IMG/VR virus record: IMGVR_UViG_3300042924_002095
Coordinates: 1-26,486 of that record
Reading direction: 5' to 3' (one strand)
DNA: 26,486 bases
DNA from: a virus
A program made the position numbers and the translations under genes. How positions within the stretch are numbered: the stretch's first letter is position 1; every line of letters starts with the position of its first letter. Below, one piece after another: positions 1 through 7,737 of this stretch. Under the pieces are notes generated by a model, which was not told where the DNA came from, ran no database searches, and worked only from the letters and a program-made list of their open reading frames with translations.

Positions 1-327
1 GGATAGGACGCTGGCTCTTTCAACAGTGAAAGCTAAAGCAAGATCCTCGGAGTAAGTTGCTAAATTCGTCCTACTCTCCTCAATGAGAAGCCCCTTGCTT
101 GCGAGGGTGACGGGGTCGTGGTCGAAACGGGCGGTGTTGATTGCAGCAGATTGGATAAGCCCATCACTCCCAACAAAGGTAGCCGTAGATGCTCGCGTAA
201 ACGTAGGGGTAGGACCTTTGCGAGCCGTAAGGGTCTTGTCGGTAGCGAACTGGAGGTTAAGGGAAAGCTTGTCTGGGTTAAGACTGCCGTTATTCCCACC
301 AAGCATATTTCCTAAAGAATAATTCAT
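1..327 (-). CDS. Tail fibre/spike-like structural protein, N-terminal part (cut by window edge)
   Basis: The reading frame opens with ATG at 327 and stays open for 109 codons to base 1, so the C-terminus lies outside the window. After a short N-terminus (MNYSLGNMLGGNNGSLNP) it contains the hallmark pattern of many phage tail and head-fibre proteins: TFTRASTATFVGSDGLIQ, then ARFDHDPVT, then GLLIEESRTNL, at about residues 42-88. This block (F-x-R-A-S-x-A-T ... R-F-D-H-D-P ... G-L-L-I-E-E-x-R-T-N-L) is known to precede carbohydrate-binding or beta-sandwich modules in fibres and spikes. The start lies one base after the stop of the connector gene (TAATATG), so the two are probably translationally coupled. 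The family-level role is well supported; the receptor-binding end is not visible. Confidence 0.8.
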   Translation of the reverse strand, partial: MNYSLGNMLGGNNGSLNPDKLSLNLQFATDKTLTARKGPTPTFTRASTATFVGSDGLIQSAAINTARFDHDPVTLASKGLLIEESRTNLATYSEDLALAFTVERASVLS

Positions 328-328
328 A

Positions 329-955
329 TTAGTAACTCCAACGTGATTGCATACTTGCGTTTGTAGATATACGAGGCGAGATTAGCCCGCTAGTTCGCAT
401 CTCGTCAATCCTAAGCAACTCATCAGTTACCTTGTCGATAGCTTCAGCATCAGCTAAAGTAGCCTTTTCCATTTGCCCTTCAGCACGGAGGTAATCGGAA
501 TAAGTGCCATGAGCTAGATACTCAAACCACTCGTCTGGAACAAGAACTTCAGTTCCGCTTGTGCCATCCCCATACGTGCTTGTTAATTGCTTCTTGTAGG
601 TAACGAATGTGCTTGTGCTGTTCAACCCACCGTCAAGTAGTTTAGCACCCGTGTTATCCACGTAGAAGTCCAAATCTTGTGCGCTAGCGATCTCATAAGG
701 TGCAGTCCGATGGATGCGGATATAAGTATCAATCGAACTAAGAGAAGTCTGATCCCACGGCACATATCCATTCGTTATATTTCTTTCTTCTGCTACAACT
801 AAGAACCTAGGCCAGAAGTCACTCATTCTAAACGCACGTTTGGCACGACTGTTAATCATTGCCTTAATCCGTGGTAACTCAATAGCTGCAAATTCAGCCC
901 CGCAAAGTGACTTGATTAACGGCAAAAGGTCAGTTGTGTAGTTTTTAGTTTGCAT
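329..955 (-). CDS. Head-tail connector/adaptor protein
   Basis: 208 aa. The sequence has the look of podovirus head-completion adaptors that dock under the portal: an N-terminal helical part (LLPLIKSLCG, then RIKAMINSRAKRAFRMSDFWPRF), a central beta-rich part with RIHRTAPYEIASAQDLDFYVD and STSTFVTYKKQLTSTYG, and a C-terminal helical part (VPDEWFEYLAHGTYSDYLRA followed by a long charged helix). I recognise this combination from connector genes next to capsid genes in phages with P22-like portals; this is from memory of the family, not a search. It lies after the capsid genes and directly before the fibre gene, as expected for a protein joining head to tail. No Shine-Dalgarno sequence precedes the ATG. 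Confidence 0.7.
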   Translation of the reverse strand: MQTKNYTTDLLPLIKSLCGAEFAAIELPRIKAMINSRAKRAFRMSDFWPRFLVVAEERNITNGYVPWDQTSLSSIDTYIRIHRTAPYEIASAQDLDFYVDNTGAKLLDGGLNSTSTFVTYKKQLTSTYGDGTSGTEVLVPDEWFEYLAHGTYSDYLRAEGQMEKATLADAEAIDKVTDELLRIDEMRTSGLISPRISTNASMQSRWSY

Positions 956-960
956 AGATA

Positions 961-1275
961 TTAAATCTCACGTGCCATCGAAATCTTGTTACTCGCCATT
1001 GTTGGCTCATTCTTTTGGAAATCACGGACAAACTCCCTGTCGTCCCAGCACTCAGCTCCATACTTTTGTGCCATTTGTAGATACTCACGCTGCGGGATTT
1101 CCGCTAGGTGAATCATCTTTGCTCCTTTGCGCCGTCCGATATTACGGTAGTCTTTCGCAATTTGGGCAGCTTCAATCTCACGCCGCTTCTGCAACGAATC
1201 TAAGAACTGCCTACCAGAACATAGCTCTTTAATTAGAGCATCTGTCATTGCATCTTCGCTTGCTTTTAAAATCAT
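961..1275 (-). CDS. Hypothetical small phage protein in capsid-connector interval
   Basis: 104 aa, not recognised. It is helical and charged, with a basic middle (QKRREIEAAQIAKDYRNIGRRK) and a C-terminus with REYLQMAQKYGAECWDDREFVRD. No signal peptide or membrane segment is visible. It sits 5 bases before the connector gene and 62 bases after the decoration candidate, in the same direction, so it is presumably co-expressed with the head genes. The first ATG (1275) was chosen; an ATG nine codons later (1248) is an alternative, and neither has a clear ribosome binding site. The upstream gap contains a small inverted repeat (TAGGG at 1304-1308 and CCCTA at 1316-1320). Confidence 0.6.
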   Translation of the reverse strand: MILKASEDAMTDALIKELCSGRQFLDSLQKRREIEAAQIAKDYRNIGRRKGAKMIHLAEIPQREYLQMAQKYGAECWDDREFVRDFQKNEPTMASNKISMAREI

Positions 1276-1337
1276 TGGTTTGTGGAAAAGGATAAGGACG
1301 GCATAGGGGATAGAACCCTACACCGCCCAATTTAGTT

Positions 1338-1796
1338 TTACTCAGCGAACTGAGTAAGATTAAGGATACGCATCCCGATAACAATCTGACCAGCAGTGAT
1401 ACTTGCAACAGCAGCATCAGTTACTTTGATGTAGATTGGGGTATCAGCAGACACGGGTTTTGCAGGGCTTACGCCAGCAAGAACAGTCGTAGTTCCAGCG
1501 GACTGAAGCATTGTGTCACCAGTGTTAAAGGTCGGCAGACCAGTGGTCATTGCATCAACATCAAGTGCGTTGATGAACTCATCGGGGTCAGCAAGGGTAG
1601 TGCCAATATCAATGACAAGGCTTGTTGATCCAGCGATAGCAACAGTTTCAATAACCGCTACCAGTTCAACAGCACCACCAGCGGGGATAGAACCAATTAC
1701 TTTAGTTCCACCGTTGCCGATAGCGATGAGGTCTGCTGCGTTAAGTGTGATTGCGTCCGTGTAAGGGGAACGTTCGTTATTTGCAAGTTTAGCCAT
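1338..1796 (-). CDS. Putative capsid decoration/head protein
   Basis: 152 aa, rich in Ala, Thr, Val, Ile and Gly with very few aromatic residues, a composition typical of small all-beta virion proteins. The middle contains GTTLADPDEFINALDVDA, which reads as a loop between beta strands, and the C-terminus has ITAGQIVIGMRILNL. It follows the major capsid gene by 29 bases, the usual place for a decoration or cement protein. The function is inferred from position and composition; a small structural protein of another kind is possible. The leader before ATG is A/T-rich (AAATAAATAAAATTATG) without a Shine-Dalgarno sequence. Confidence 0.5.
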   Translation of the reverse strand: MAKLANNERSPYTDAITLNAADLIAIGNGGTKVIGSIPAGGAVELVAVIETVAIAGSTSLVIDIGTTLADPDEFINALDVDAMTTGLPTFNTGDTMLQSAGTTTVLAGVSPAKPVSADTPIYIKVTDAAVASITAGQIVIGMRILNLTQFAE

Positions 1797-1825
1797 AATT
1801 TTATTTATTTAGTATTTAGTTATAA

Positions 1826-2812
1826 TTAGTAAGCAATTTTACCGTGTGCTTGTGGCGATTTGCAAACAAGGGTGCAAGCCGTTTTGACGTATCCACGCTC
1901 ACCTGCACCTTGGTTCTCAAGGACAACAGACTCAAGTGGAAGCAAGGTACCAATACCAAGATACTTAGGATCAAGGACGTAACCAACATTGGTGGTTGCG
2001 GTTGGCATACAAGCTGGGTTGCCGTTTACAAGTTTGATAACACCGAAGTCAGTATCGAAGAGCGATACGCTAAGGGTGATTCTACGTGACACAGCATCTT
2101 CGTTTACGTTGTATGCTTTAGCGGTGGTCGTTCCTTCAGCACGGGTAAAGTTAGCGATAACTTTACGAAGTGCTACGTTAGCAACAAGCGTAAGATTACC
2201 CATTTCACCAGTCTCGGAGAAGATACTTCCAAGCAAGTTGTTAAGGGTAGCTTCGGTTACGGTTGCGCCAAGGATAGAAGCAGACGGCGTGCGATAAGCA
2301 GCAGGCACATCAGATGGGCCAGCGGAATCAAGCCAATCACCGAGTCCACGGAGCTTGTAAGGATTCGTGCCATCTTCAGCTTGGCGGTCATTGTTGGAAG
2401 CAACTGCTAACTCGATGTCGCGTTTGATTTCACGCAATGCTTTAGCTTTTGCTTGGGCAACGTCTGCTGGGCCAACGCTTGCGCTTGCGTTCTGCAAGTC
2501 GGAAACAAGGTAATCCTTACGGAAGATTTGGGTGTAGTTACCAAGGCGACCACGCGAAGCAAACTTGTTGCTGAACGAAGTAACATCGGAAGTCTCACCA
2601 ATACCATCTGCGTTAGGAGCTTCAAGACCATCAATTACCCACTCATGGAGAACTCCATTAGCTTTTGCTTTAGCGCAAAGGGAAGTGATAGGGGTTTGTT
2701 CTGGCTCAAGCATGGTCAACATCGAAGAAAGATCTTCGCGGTTACCTTTGTTTGATCCAACGGATGAACTAGTGCTAGGAACACTAGGGCTATATGTATT
2801 TGAAATAGGCAT
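1826..2812 (-). CDS. Major capsid protein, SU10/DUF5309 family
   Basis: 328 aa. The pattern matches the SU10-type major capsid protein family (DUF5309, a HK97-fold shell protein): an N-terminal segment with EPEQTPITSLCAKAKANG followed by HEWVIDGLEAPN, then NYTQIFRKDYLVSDLQNA, then the helix AKAKALREIKRDIELAVASN and the segment RQAEDGTNPYKLRGLGDWL. The Phe/Tyr-rich C-terminal half, ending near YLGIGTLLPLESVVLENQG, suits the axial domain. It follows the scaffold gene by 19 bases, the normal order for procapsid assembly. The length agrees with members of the family as I know them. No Shine-Dalgarno sequence is seen; the leader is A/T-rich. This is one of the safest assignments in the window, based on recalled family patterns. 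Confidence 0.88.
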   Translation of the reverse strand: MPISNTYSPSVPSTSSSVGSNKGNREDLSSMLTMLEPEQTPITSLCAKAKANGVLHEWVIDGLEAPNADGIGETSDVTSFSNKFASRGRLGNYTQIFRKDYLVSDLQNASASVGPADVAQAKAKALREIKRDIELAVASNNDRQAEDGTNPYKLRGLGDWLDSAGPSDVPAAYRTPSASILGATVTEATLNNLLGSIFSETGEMGNLTLVANVALRKVIANFTRAEGTTTAKAYNVNEDAVSRRITLSVSLFDTDFGVIKLVNGNPACMPTATTNVGYVLDPKYLGIGTLLPLESVVLENQGAGERGYVKTACTLVCKSPQAHGKIAY

Positions 2813-2831
2813 ATTATTAGGTGTTTAGAAT

Positions 2832-3860
2832 TTATTTATATTTTTGTGCAGCAACCCAATCTTCAGCAGAACCACTACTTTCAAAACGCTTCATGGCATC
2901 AGCATATTTGCTGGTTTGTCCCTGCCCTTGCCGTGATGCTCCAGCTCCAACAGGGGAAGCGGGTGGTTTCACCTTCAACTTCTGTCCTGCGCCTTGCACT
3001 ACTTTCTTGGCACTTCCAAACTTAGACCTTGCGGCGTGAGCGAGTAAGTATTCTATCTGAACCCCTAGTTGTGGGAGCTTCTCTTTCAGTTCAATTACTA
3101 AAGGATCATTCACAAGCTGACTGTATGCTTTACCGATTTCCGTTTTTTCGTCAGAAATCTCAGGCACTTCTTGTTTCGCCATGTCCTGCCATTGCTGGTT
3201 TGCTACAACGTAGTTTTGCAGAGTTTGCAGGTGAGCTGCTTGGGCTGGTAAGTATTTAGCTACCGCATCCCTTGCGTTTCTATTGGCTAGTTTGACCTGC
3301 TTCTTGGTGAACTGTTGATCGCCAACCTCAATAATATCATCGTTGCTGTAATCATCATATTCCTCAAGTAGCCTATCCGTAGTTTCCAAAGTCGATTCAA
3401 ACGCTTCAAACTTAGCTTTGATTTCCTCAGCGGTTTTAAGTTGTCCAAATGGATTCTGTTCTGTCGGTATAGTCCTTACGCTCGATTGCTTCATCCCAGC
3501 TTCTTCAGCTTGTGCCTGGAGTGCTTTGTTTTTCGCTGTCAGTTCCCCGACACGCTCAAGTAGGCGGCTCTTATGCTTTTTAGCTAATGCTTGGAATTGC
3601 TCTGGCTCAAGACTAAGTAGGTCTATTTCGTCAGCGGTTTCTTCTTCGGTTGCTTCTTCCTCAGTATCATCAGAAAGCTCTTCAGTTTCGGTTTCTTCAA
3701 ACCCTTCTTCTTGCTCTTCTTCTTCTACTTCAGTTTCTGCTTCTTCAGCTTCTACCTCTTGTGGTTCTCCTTGGGTAAGTTGGCTGATTAAGGCCTCCAT
3801 ACTAAGGTTGTCATTAACACTGGATTCCTCCCCAGCGATGGAGTCTTGGTTTGCTTTCAT
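2832..3860 (-). CDS. Capsid scaffolding protein
   Basis: 342 aa. The architecture is that of phage internal scaffolds: a short N-terminus, a strikingly acidic stretch at about residues 33-80 (long runs of Glu with Thr and Ala), an alpha-helical centre with coiled-coil character (KSRLLERVGELTAKNKALQA), further helices, and a basic, flexible C-terminus (GAGQKLKVKPPASPVGAG) ending in a small helix that would bind the inner face of the capsid. It lies directly upstream of the major capsid gene. The start at 3860 begins about 100 bases downstream of a terminator-like hairpin and a 17-base inverted repeat, so scaffold and capsid may form their own transcription unit. Confidence 0.82.
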   Translation of the reverse strand: MKANQDSIAGEESSVNDNLSMEALISQLTQGEPQEVEAEEAETEVEEEEQEEGFEETETEELSDDTEEEATEEETADEIDLLSLEPEQFQALAKKHKSRLLERVGELTAKNKALQAQAEEAGMKQSSVRTIPTEQNPFGQLKTAEEIKAKFEAFESTLETTDRLLEEYDDYSNDDIIEVGDQQFTKKQVKLANRNARDAVAKYLPAQAAHLQTLQNYVVANQQWQDMAKQEVPEISDEKTEIGKAYSQLVNDPLVIELKEKLPQLGVQIEYLLAHAARSKFGSAKKVVQGAGQKLKVKPPASPVGAGASRQGQGQTSKYADAMKRFESSGSAEDWVAAQKYK

Positions 3861-3924
3861 ATTTTGTTACACCAGTTTACGCCTTGGCGGTGGCGAATGG
3901 ATATACATAAGCAGATTGCTAATG

Positions 3925-3941
3925 ATTAGTGAAGCACTAAT
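3925..3941 (-). promoter_or_regulatory. Perfect inverted repeat upstream of scaffold-capsid operon
   Basis: ATTAGTG-AAG-CACTAAT is a perfect 7-base inverted repeat with a 3-base centre, located 65 bases before the scaffold start in a 211-base non-coding gap. It could be an operator for a dimeric regulator or a short RNA hairpin in the leader. No strong promoter boxes could be assigned beside it. Confidence 0.4.
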
Positions 3942-3971
3942 GTAAAACGTGCGTTTGACAAATAGGCAAAA

Positions 3972-4007
3972 CAAAGGGCTAACCAGTTTTACCCGATTAA
4001 CCCTTTG
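3972..4007 (-). terminator. Terminator-like hairpin between packaging and head modules
   Basis: CAAAGGG (3972-3978) pairs with CCCTTTG (4001-4007), and further bases continue the pairing past one mismatch (TAA with TTA). Read on the minus strand the stem is followed by TTTTG, as in a weak Rho-independent terminator. It lies 65 bases after the stop of the gene at 4072-4272 and upstream of the scaffold gene, so it may reduce read-through from the packaging genes. Confidence 0.45.
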
Positions 4008-4015
4008 CACAAACC

Positions 4016-4045
4016 GTATGTGGGAAAGACAAAAAACTCACATAC
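4016..4045. repeat. Second inverted repeat in the same intergenic gap
   Basis: GTATGTG (4016-4022) and CACATAC (4039-4045) are perfect complements separated by 16 bases containing an A6 run. On the minus strand the loop contains TTTTTT. It is just downstream of the gene ending at 4072 and next to the terminator-like hairpin, so the two may act together as a tandem terminator. Confidence 0.35.
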
Positions 4046-4071
4046 TGCTGGATAAAATAATGTATTACCGA

Positions 4072-4272
4072 CTATTTGTCAAGAAATCCTAGCAATTCAT
4101 CCATAGATGCTATCGAACCAGCAATCTTCATTACATCGTGCGGAGTCTCAGCTTGGCGTAAATCGCTAAAGAAACGGTCACGCTCGTCTTTGATATACTG
4201 CACAATTACTTTGTATTCGTCACGCTCAGACAAACCTTGCACGGATTGTTCTAGTGTTGGTTTTGGAATCAT
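4072..4272 (-). CDS. Small helical phage protein of unknown role
   Basis: 66 aa, mostly alpha-helical by appearance: a proline-containing N-terminus (MIPKPTLEQ), then DEYKVIVQYIKDERDRFFSDL and a second helix ending in IASMDELLGFLDK. Small proteins of this two-helix form are common between the portal and capsid genes of podoviruses, but I cannot name a function. It is the last gene before the terminator-like hairpins, which suggests it ends the packaging transcription unit. The ATG follows an A/T-rich leader without a Shine-Dalgarno sequence. Confidence 0.6.
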   Translation of the reverse strand: MIPKPTLEQSVQGLSERDEYKVIVQYIKDERDRFFSDLRQAETPHDVMKIAGSIASMDELLGFLDK

Positions 4273-4293
4273 TAGTATTTTAGTAAGGATTAT

Positions 4294-4422
4294 TTATTTA
4301 CGTTTAGCTTTCTTTTTAGGCATCCTACCCATCTTGATTTCAATCTCGACATAGCCCTTACCTTTTTTGCCTTTTCCGTATTCTTTGCTTTCGTTTTCGC
4401 AGCTATTTTTTTTGTTTTTCAT
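4294..4422 (-). CDS. Very small lysine-rich protein
   Basis: 42 aa (start MKNKKNSCENESKEYGK, end GRMPKKKAKRK), with about a third lysine. The start at 4422 was chosen because it lies 4 bases after the stop of the preceding gene, whereas the longer open frame upstream runs antiparallel to good coding sequence in another frame. A strongly basic peptide suggests nucleic-acid contact, but nothing in the sequence proves this. It belongs to a chain of three small basic genes (4812 to 4294) that touch or overlap. Confidence 0.55.
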   Translation of the reverse strand: MKNKKNSCENESKEYGKGKKGKGYVEIEIKMGRMPKKKAKRK

Positions 4423-4426
4423 AGAT

Positions 4427-4669
4427 TCATTTAGTTGATTTGCTACCTTTGCACTTCCATTTTTTACGGCTAAGATTGTTTGGGCTATTAGGATCGTCTC
4501 TCCAATCACCCTTGATCTTAGCACTACGAGCGCAGTACGCATCAGCTTTTTTGGTAGAAGGTCTAATGCGGTCTTTGCCATCACTTGCCATTCCTGCCAA
4601 GCCATAGCGAATTGTGTTCTTCCTTCCCGTTTCTGGGTTGGTAACTACCTTCTTAAATCGCTTCTTCAT
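4427..4669 (-). CDS. Small basic phage protein with CARSAKI motif
   Basis: 80 aa, very basic. It begins MKKRFKKVVTNPETGRKNT, continues with YGLAGMASDGKDRIRPSTKK and DAYCARSAKIKGD, and ends with PNSPNNLSRKKWKCKGSK. The pattern (NPETGRK ... RPxTKKxDAYCARSAKI ... NSPNxLSRxKWKCxGxK) recurs in small genes beside portal and capsid genes of many environmental phages, as I recall them. Its two conserved cysteines (in CARS and KWKC) could bind metal or form a disulfide. The role is unknown; binding of DNA or of the procapsid interior is a guess. The start overlaps the preceding stop (ATGA). Confidence 0.7.
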   Translation of the reverse strand: MKKRFKKVVTNPETGRKNTIRYGLAGMASDGKDRIRPSTKKADAYCARSAKIKGDWRDDPNSPNNLSRKKWKCKGSKSTK

Positions 4670-4812
4670 TTCTTTTTGGCAGTCTTAGCTGAGTCGCGGA
4701 AGTCTTTTGCAGTCGGTGCTTTTTTGCTCCCAACCTTGTTCATCTTCTCGCCGCTACCTGCTGCGATACGTTTGCGTTTAGCATTGATATTACTATACAG
4801 TCCTTGTTTCAT
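4666..4812 (-). CDS. 48-aa conserved-looking basic phage protein
   Basis: A short frame, MKQGLYSNINAKRKRIAAGSG followed by EKMNKVGSKKAPTAKDFRDS and a lysine-rich end, stop overlapping the next start in ATGA. The pattern GLYxNIxxKRxRIxxGSGEKMxKxGSKxAPTxxxFxxSAKTAK is one I know from small genes of many unrelated phages, usually next to a second small basic gene as here, which argues strongly that this is a real gene despite its size. No function is established. It starts 15 bases after the stop of the 200-aa gene, with an A/T-rich leader. Confidence 0.72.
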   Translation of the reverse strand: MKQGLYSNINAKRKRIAAGSGEKMNKVGSKKAPTAKDFRDSAKTAKKK

Positions 4813-4826
4813 ATTATTATTTTTAT

Positions 4827-5429
4827 TTATTTTCTGTATGCAGTAGCAAGTTTTACTGCGTTCATTATCATTTCTGATGTGTTTGGCTTGCTCTTATTTT
4901 CTTGATCTACAAGCTTTGTTTCAACTTTTTTTATTTCATTTTTAAGCTCATCGGTAAAATCTGGGACGTTTGGATCTCCTCCTATAAATCTTGAAATAAC
5001 AGTTTGTCTAAAAGCGTTGTCGTCATTTAAATAAGCTTCCCCCGCTGAACCAGCATTTTTAAAGTTTTTTTCTCTCCATTTTTGCATTTGGGGAGTTATA
5101 TTAAATTTTGGATTGTAATCGTTTTCACTCATCCAATGGCGAGATGCCTCTAGCTTAACCAAGGCGTTATATCCACGAGGATCTCCCTTAAAATAGTTTT
5201 GGTTTGGAATAATAGACGGCTTCTCGCCTCGTCCTTGACCAATAGGATTTTTAGTTCCTCCCCATGCCATTCCTGCTACTTCCTTACCATCTTTATTGTA
5301 AAAATCTTCAAGCTGCATACTTTTAGCAGAGATAACAGGATAACCACCATAAGAAGTTAAAGGTTTAACTCCATAAAGATCCATAGCACTAGGCTGTCCA
5401 AACGCTTTTAATGGTGAGAACATTGGCAT
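4827..5429 (-). CDS. Hypothetical protein following the portal
   Basis: 200 aa, not recognised. The N-terminus is rich in Gly, Pro, Tyr and Met (MPMFSPLKAFGQPSAMDLYG, then TSYGGYPVISAKSM); the centre contains NYFKGDPRGYNALVKLEASR; the C-terminus is lysine-rich and helical (DELKNEIKKVETKLVDQENK). No membrane segment is visible. It begins 2 bases after the portal stop, and this is one of the few genes here with a usable ribosome binding site (GGGAG, 9 bases before the ATG). Its base composition is more A/T-rich than the portal gene. It could be a virion component or assembly factor. Confidence 0.6.
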   Translation of the reverse strand: MPMFSPLKAFGQPSAMDLYGVKPLTSYGGYPVISAKSMQLEDFYNKDGKEVAGMAWGGTKNPIGQGRGEKPSIIPNQNYFKGDPRGYNALVKLEASRHWMSENDYNPKFNITPQMQKWREKNFKNAGSAGEAYLNDDNAFRQTVISRFIGGDPNVPDFTDELKNEIKKVETKLVDQENKSKPNTSEMIMNAVKLATAYRK

Positions 5430-5431
5430 AA

Positions 5432-7489
5432 TTATTCTCCCATGTTCTGGGTAGATACTCCACCCATATTAGCTTCCTGCGTTCCGATACGTCCCGTCAC
5501 AGCGTTCTGTGCTTGCATTATCATCATCTGATACTGACCTGCGTATTTCTGGATACGTGCCGCAAACGTCTCGTCTTGTTGTAAGCGTTGGGCAATGTCT
5601 GGTTGTTGCGCGTATGATTGGACAAGCTGCATTGCAAAGTCTGCACCGTTCGGACGTGCTGGCATTTCGATACCTGCATAGATTTTAGCAAGGTCGTCCG
5701 ATACATCTTTAAGCATCTTGTCTTGTGCCTCTTGTTGTGGCTGCAAGATATAGTCTGCCATAAATGGGTTAATCTGTGCCGTGAGAAGCTCAAGCAGTTT
5801 ATTAACGTCAATACGTCCATTACGGTCGATCTGCATCAATGTAGCCATGTTCTTCATCTGCGTCTCAATGGTGTTTGGATCTGTCTCGCGTGAGTCAAAC
5901 GTCACCATGATGCTAAAGTTATCATCAGCATCACCCTTAGTCATCACTTGGTTTTCTGGACTACCTGTAACTTGGAAGAATACTTCATCTTGCCCCATGC
6001 GTTGGAACAACTTGAACGACAACGAAAGAATATCTTTAACGTGGTCAAGGAACTTATTAACGATGAATTGCTGCCTTACAGAAGCTAACGGGTTCTCCAT
6101 GTCCAGACCAACAGCTTTGTCAGCTTGGCTAATCATCTGGGCTTCGATACGCTCACTGCCAGGATCAAACTGTGGAATCGGAGCAAAAGCAACTTCACCC
6201 ATACGGCGATACGGGATACGTCTGCCAGGCCCCCAATCTTTTGGTGGATGCCCAGCAGGATGCAGGAGCGGTGGCAATGTTGCCAAGCTCGCACGGTCAA
6301 TACGACTATCACGTTCTGTCTTAACTTGGTATTGCGGGCCACGTAGAATGTCAGCAAACGATGTCGTTTCATACATACGTTTTTGGTTATCATTCAGCCT
6401 AGTCACAATGAAGGGATAATCATCGTAGCCGTTAAGCAATTCATGCTTGGCAAATCCTTCTGTGGTTGGATGAAAAGCGGTGCAATAAATACCTTCGCTG
6501 CCATCTTCCTCGTCAATCAAACGCTGGTAAGCATATACAACTAGAATAAGGTCGTTATCGTCACTTAGATCGTTTTGTTTGCCACGGTCACTAGCTGTAT
6601 CCATTTCATTGGAATCAACGCCACGTAGGTTTTCAATTGCGTTATCAACCCATTTCCTGTCCCAGCCTTCGGTAGCTACTTTTTTCTCAAGCTCTTGGGC
6701 AGTGTAAAATGTTCTCCAGAAAACGTATGGTGCGCGTTGTGGATCGGTAACGTAGGAAGGAAAGATAATCTCACCATCTGGCTCACAGCTATGCACAATC
6801 GGGCAGTCAACGGATATACGTGGGATACTCACTTCGGCTACACCTTTAAAGCGTAGGTCTTTAATTGCCTTACGAACCCTAGAACGTTTCATGTCTGGGT
6901 AGGCATTGGCGATAAAGTCCTCGGCTTCTTGGGTATTCTCGCCTAAAATAGCTTCAACAAGTTCTGGCATTTGTCCTTGTAGTTCTTCAAGAGTAACCGT
7001 CTGCAAGAACGTACGCTTCTCACGTTTCCAACCAACGTAGGATACCATGATACCTTTCTCAAGCAGGTGGTTAGCACCTAGCTCCATCTGCCGTTTAAAG
7101 TCAGGGATGTAACTCTTGCACATCCATTTAAGGAATAGCGATGTTACAGAAGCCTTAGCTACGGAAGCATGGGATGTAGGAAAAGCTTTGATATTACTAC
7201 GGTCTAGTGCCTGTGATAGCAATGCCACGTAAGTATCAATACGCTCACCAATGATATTAACCTCCATGTCGGAAGCTCCCTCCCAAGGGAAAGCATTAGA
7301 ACCATGTTTCCTTAGATCGTCACCTTTGCCAGGCCAGATGTTGCGGCGGTCATTATACGCACGTTCACAAGATTCAATATACCACTCTTGGTCTAGCTTT
7401 GCTCTGTCATATACGTTTTGTAGGATCGAGATATTAGGCTCGCCATCGGTATAGACTGTTGCTTCATCAGCGTCTTCTTGGTAACTCAT
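5432..7489 (-). CDS. Portal protein
   Basis: 685 aa. The portal is the dodecameric ring at one capsid vertex through which DNA enters and leaves and on which procapsid assembly starts. The sequence matches P22-like podovirus portals in size and pattern: an N-terminal region with AYNDRRNIWPGKGDDLRKHG and FPWEGASDMEVNIIGERID, a central body with DCPIVHSCEPDGEIIFPSYV and the DYPFIVTRLN / YETTSFADILRGPQYQVKTE segment, and a C-terminal half with QMISQADKAVGLDMENPLAS and long helices rich in Gln and Met that would form the wing, stem and barrel. It lies downstream of the large terminase and a small gene, overlapping the latter by four bases (ATGA). Confidence 0.88.
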   Translation of the reverse strand: MSYQEDADEATVYTDGEPNISILQNVYDRAKLDQEWYIESCERAYNDRRNIWPGKGDDLRKHGSNAFPWEGASDMEVNIIGERIDTYVALLSQALDRSNIKAFPTSHASVAKASVTSLFLKWMCKSYIPDFKRQMELGANHLLEKGIMVSYVGWKREKRTFLQTVTLEELQGQMPELVEAILGENTQEAEDFIANAYPDMKRSRVRKAIKDLRFKGVAEVSIPRISVDCPIVHSCEPDGEIIFPSYVTDPQRAPYVFWRTFYTAQELEKKVATEGWDRKWVDNAIENLRGVDSNEMDTASDRGKQNDLSDDNDLILVVYAYQRLIDEEDGSEGIYCTAFHPTTEGFAKHELLNGYDDYPFIVTRLNDNQKRMYETTSFADILRGPQYQVKTERDSRIDRASLATLPPLLHPAGHPPKDWGPGRRIPYRRMGEVAFAPIPQFDPGSERIEAQMISQADKAVGLDMENPLASVRQQFIVNKFLDHVKDILSLSFKLFQRMGQDEVFFQVTGSPENQVMTKGDADDNFSIMVTFDSRETDPNTIETQMKNMATLMQIDRNGRIDVNKLLELLTAQINPFMADYILQPQQEAQDKMLKDVSDDLAKIYAGIEMPARPNGADFAMQLVQSYAQQPDIAQRLQQDETFAARIQKYAGQYQMMIMQAQNAVTGRIGTQEANMGGVSTQNMGE

Positions 7490-7734
7490 GCTAGGAACTT
7501 GTAATGGTTTTCTTCCTCGCCGTCAATCCTAGTCGCTTTCATCCATTTACCGATTAACGAGTTACGCATACTAGCCTTTGGAACTTGGATAGCACACTTA
7601 GCTGAATCCCTTGTCATGCCACGCATCCAAACTGGGTTAGGACATACGCCAATGGCGTACACATCTACTGCCTCGTCAATTTGTTCCTCGATAAGTTTAG
7701 CCTTTTCAATACTCTTTTTAATTTCTTTTTTCAT
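7486..7734 (-). CDS. Small hypothetical protein between terminase and portal
   Basis: 82 aa. A lysine- and glutamate-rich N-terminal helix (MKKEIKKSIEKAKLIEEQID) is followed by VYAIGVCPNPVWMRGMTRD and a C-terminal part with SMRNSLIGKWMKATRIDG. The VCPNPVW segment and the spacing of basic residues do not match a family I can name. It starts 3 bases after the terminase stop and its stop overlaps the portal start, so its expression is tightly tied to the packaging machine. A role in motor-portal docking would be pure guesswork. Confidence 0.6.
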   Translation of the reverse strand: MKKEIKKSIEKAKLIEEQIDEAVDVYAIGVCPNPVWMRGMTRDSAKCAIQVPKASMRNSLIGKWMKATRIDGEEENHYKFLA

Positions 7735-7737
7735 AAT

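Noticed and set aside
3418-3945. 175-codon + strand frame opposite the scaffold gene
   Set aside because: It is the mirror of the acidic Glu-rich scaffold stretch, giving long serine runs; the scaffold frame explains the sequence.
5781-6419. 212-codon + strand frame opposite the portal gene
   Set aside because: It is antisense to a clearly recognised portal protein and has no similarity to known patterns or start signal.
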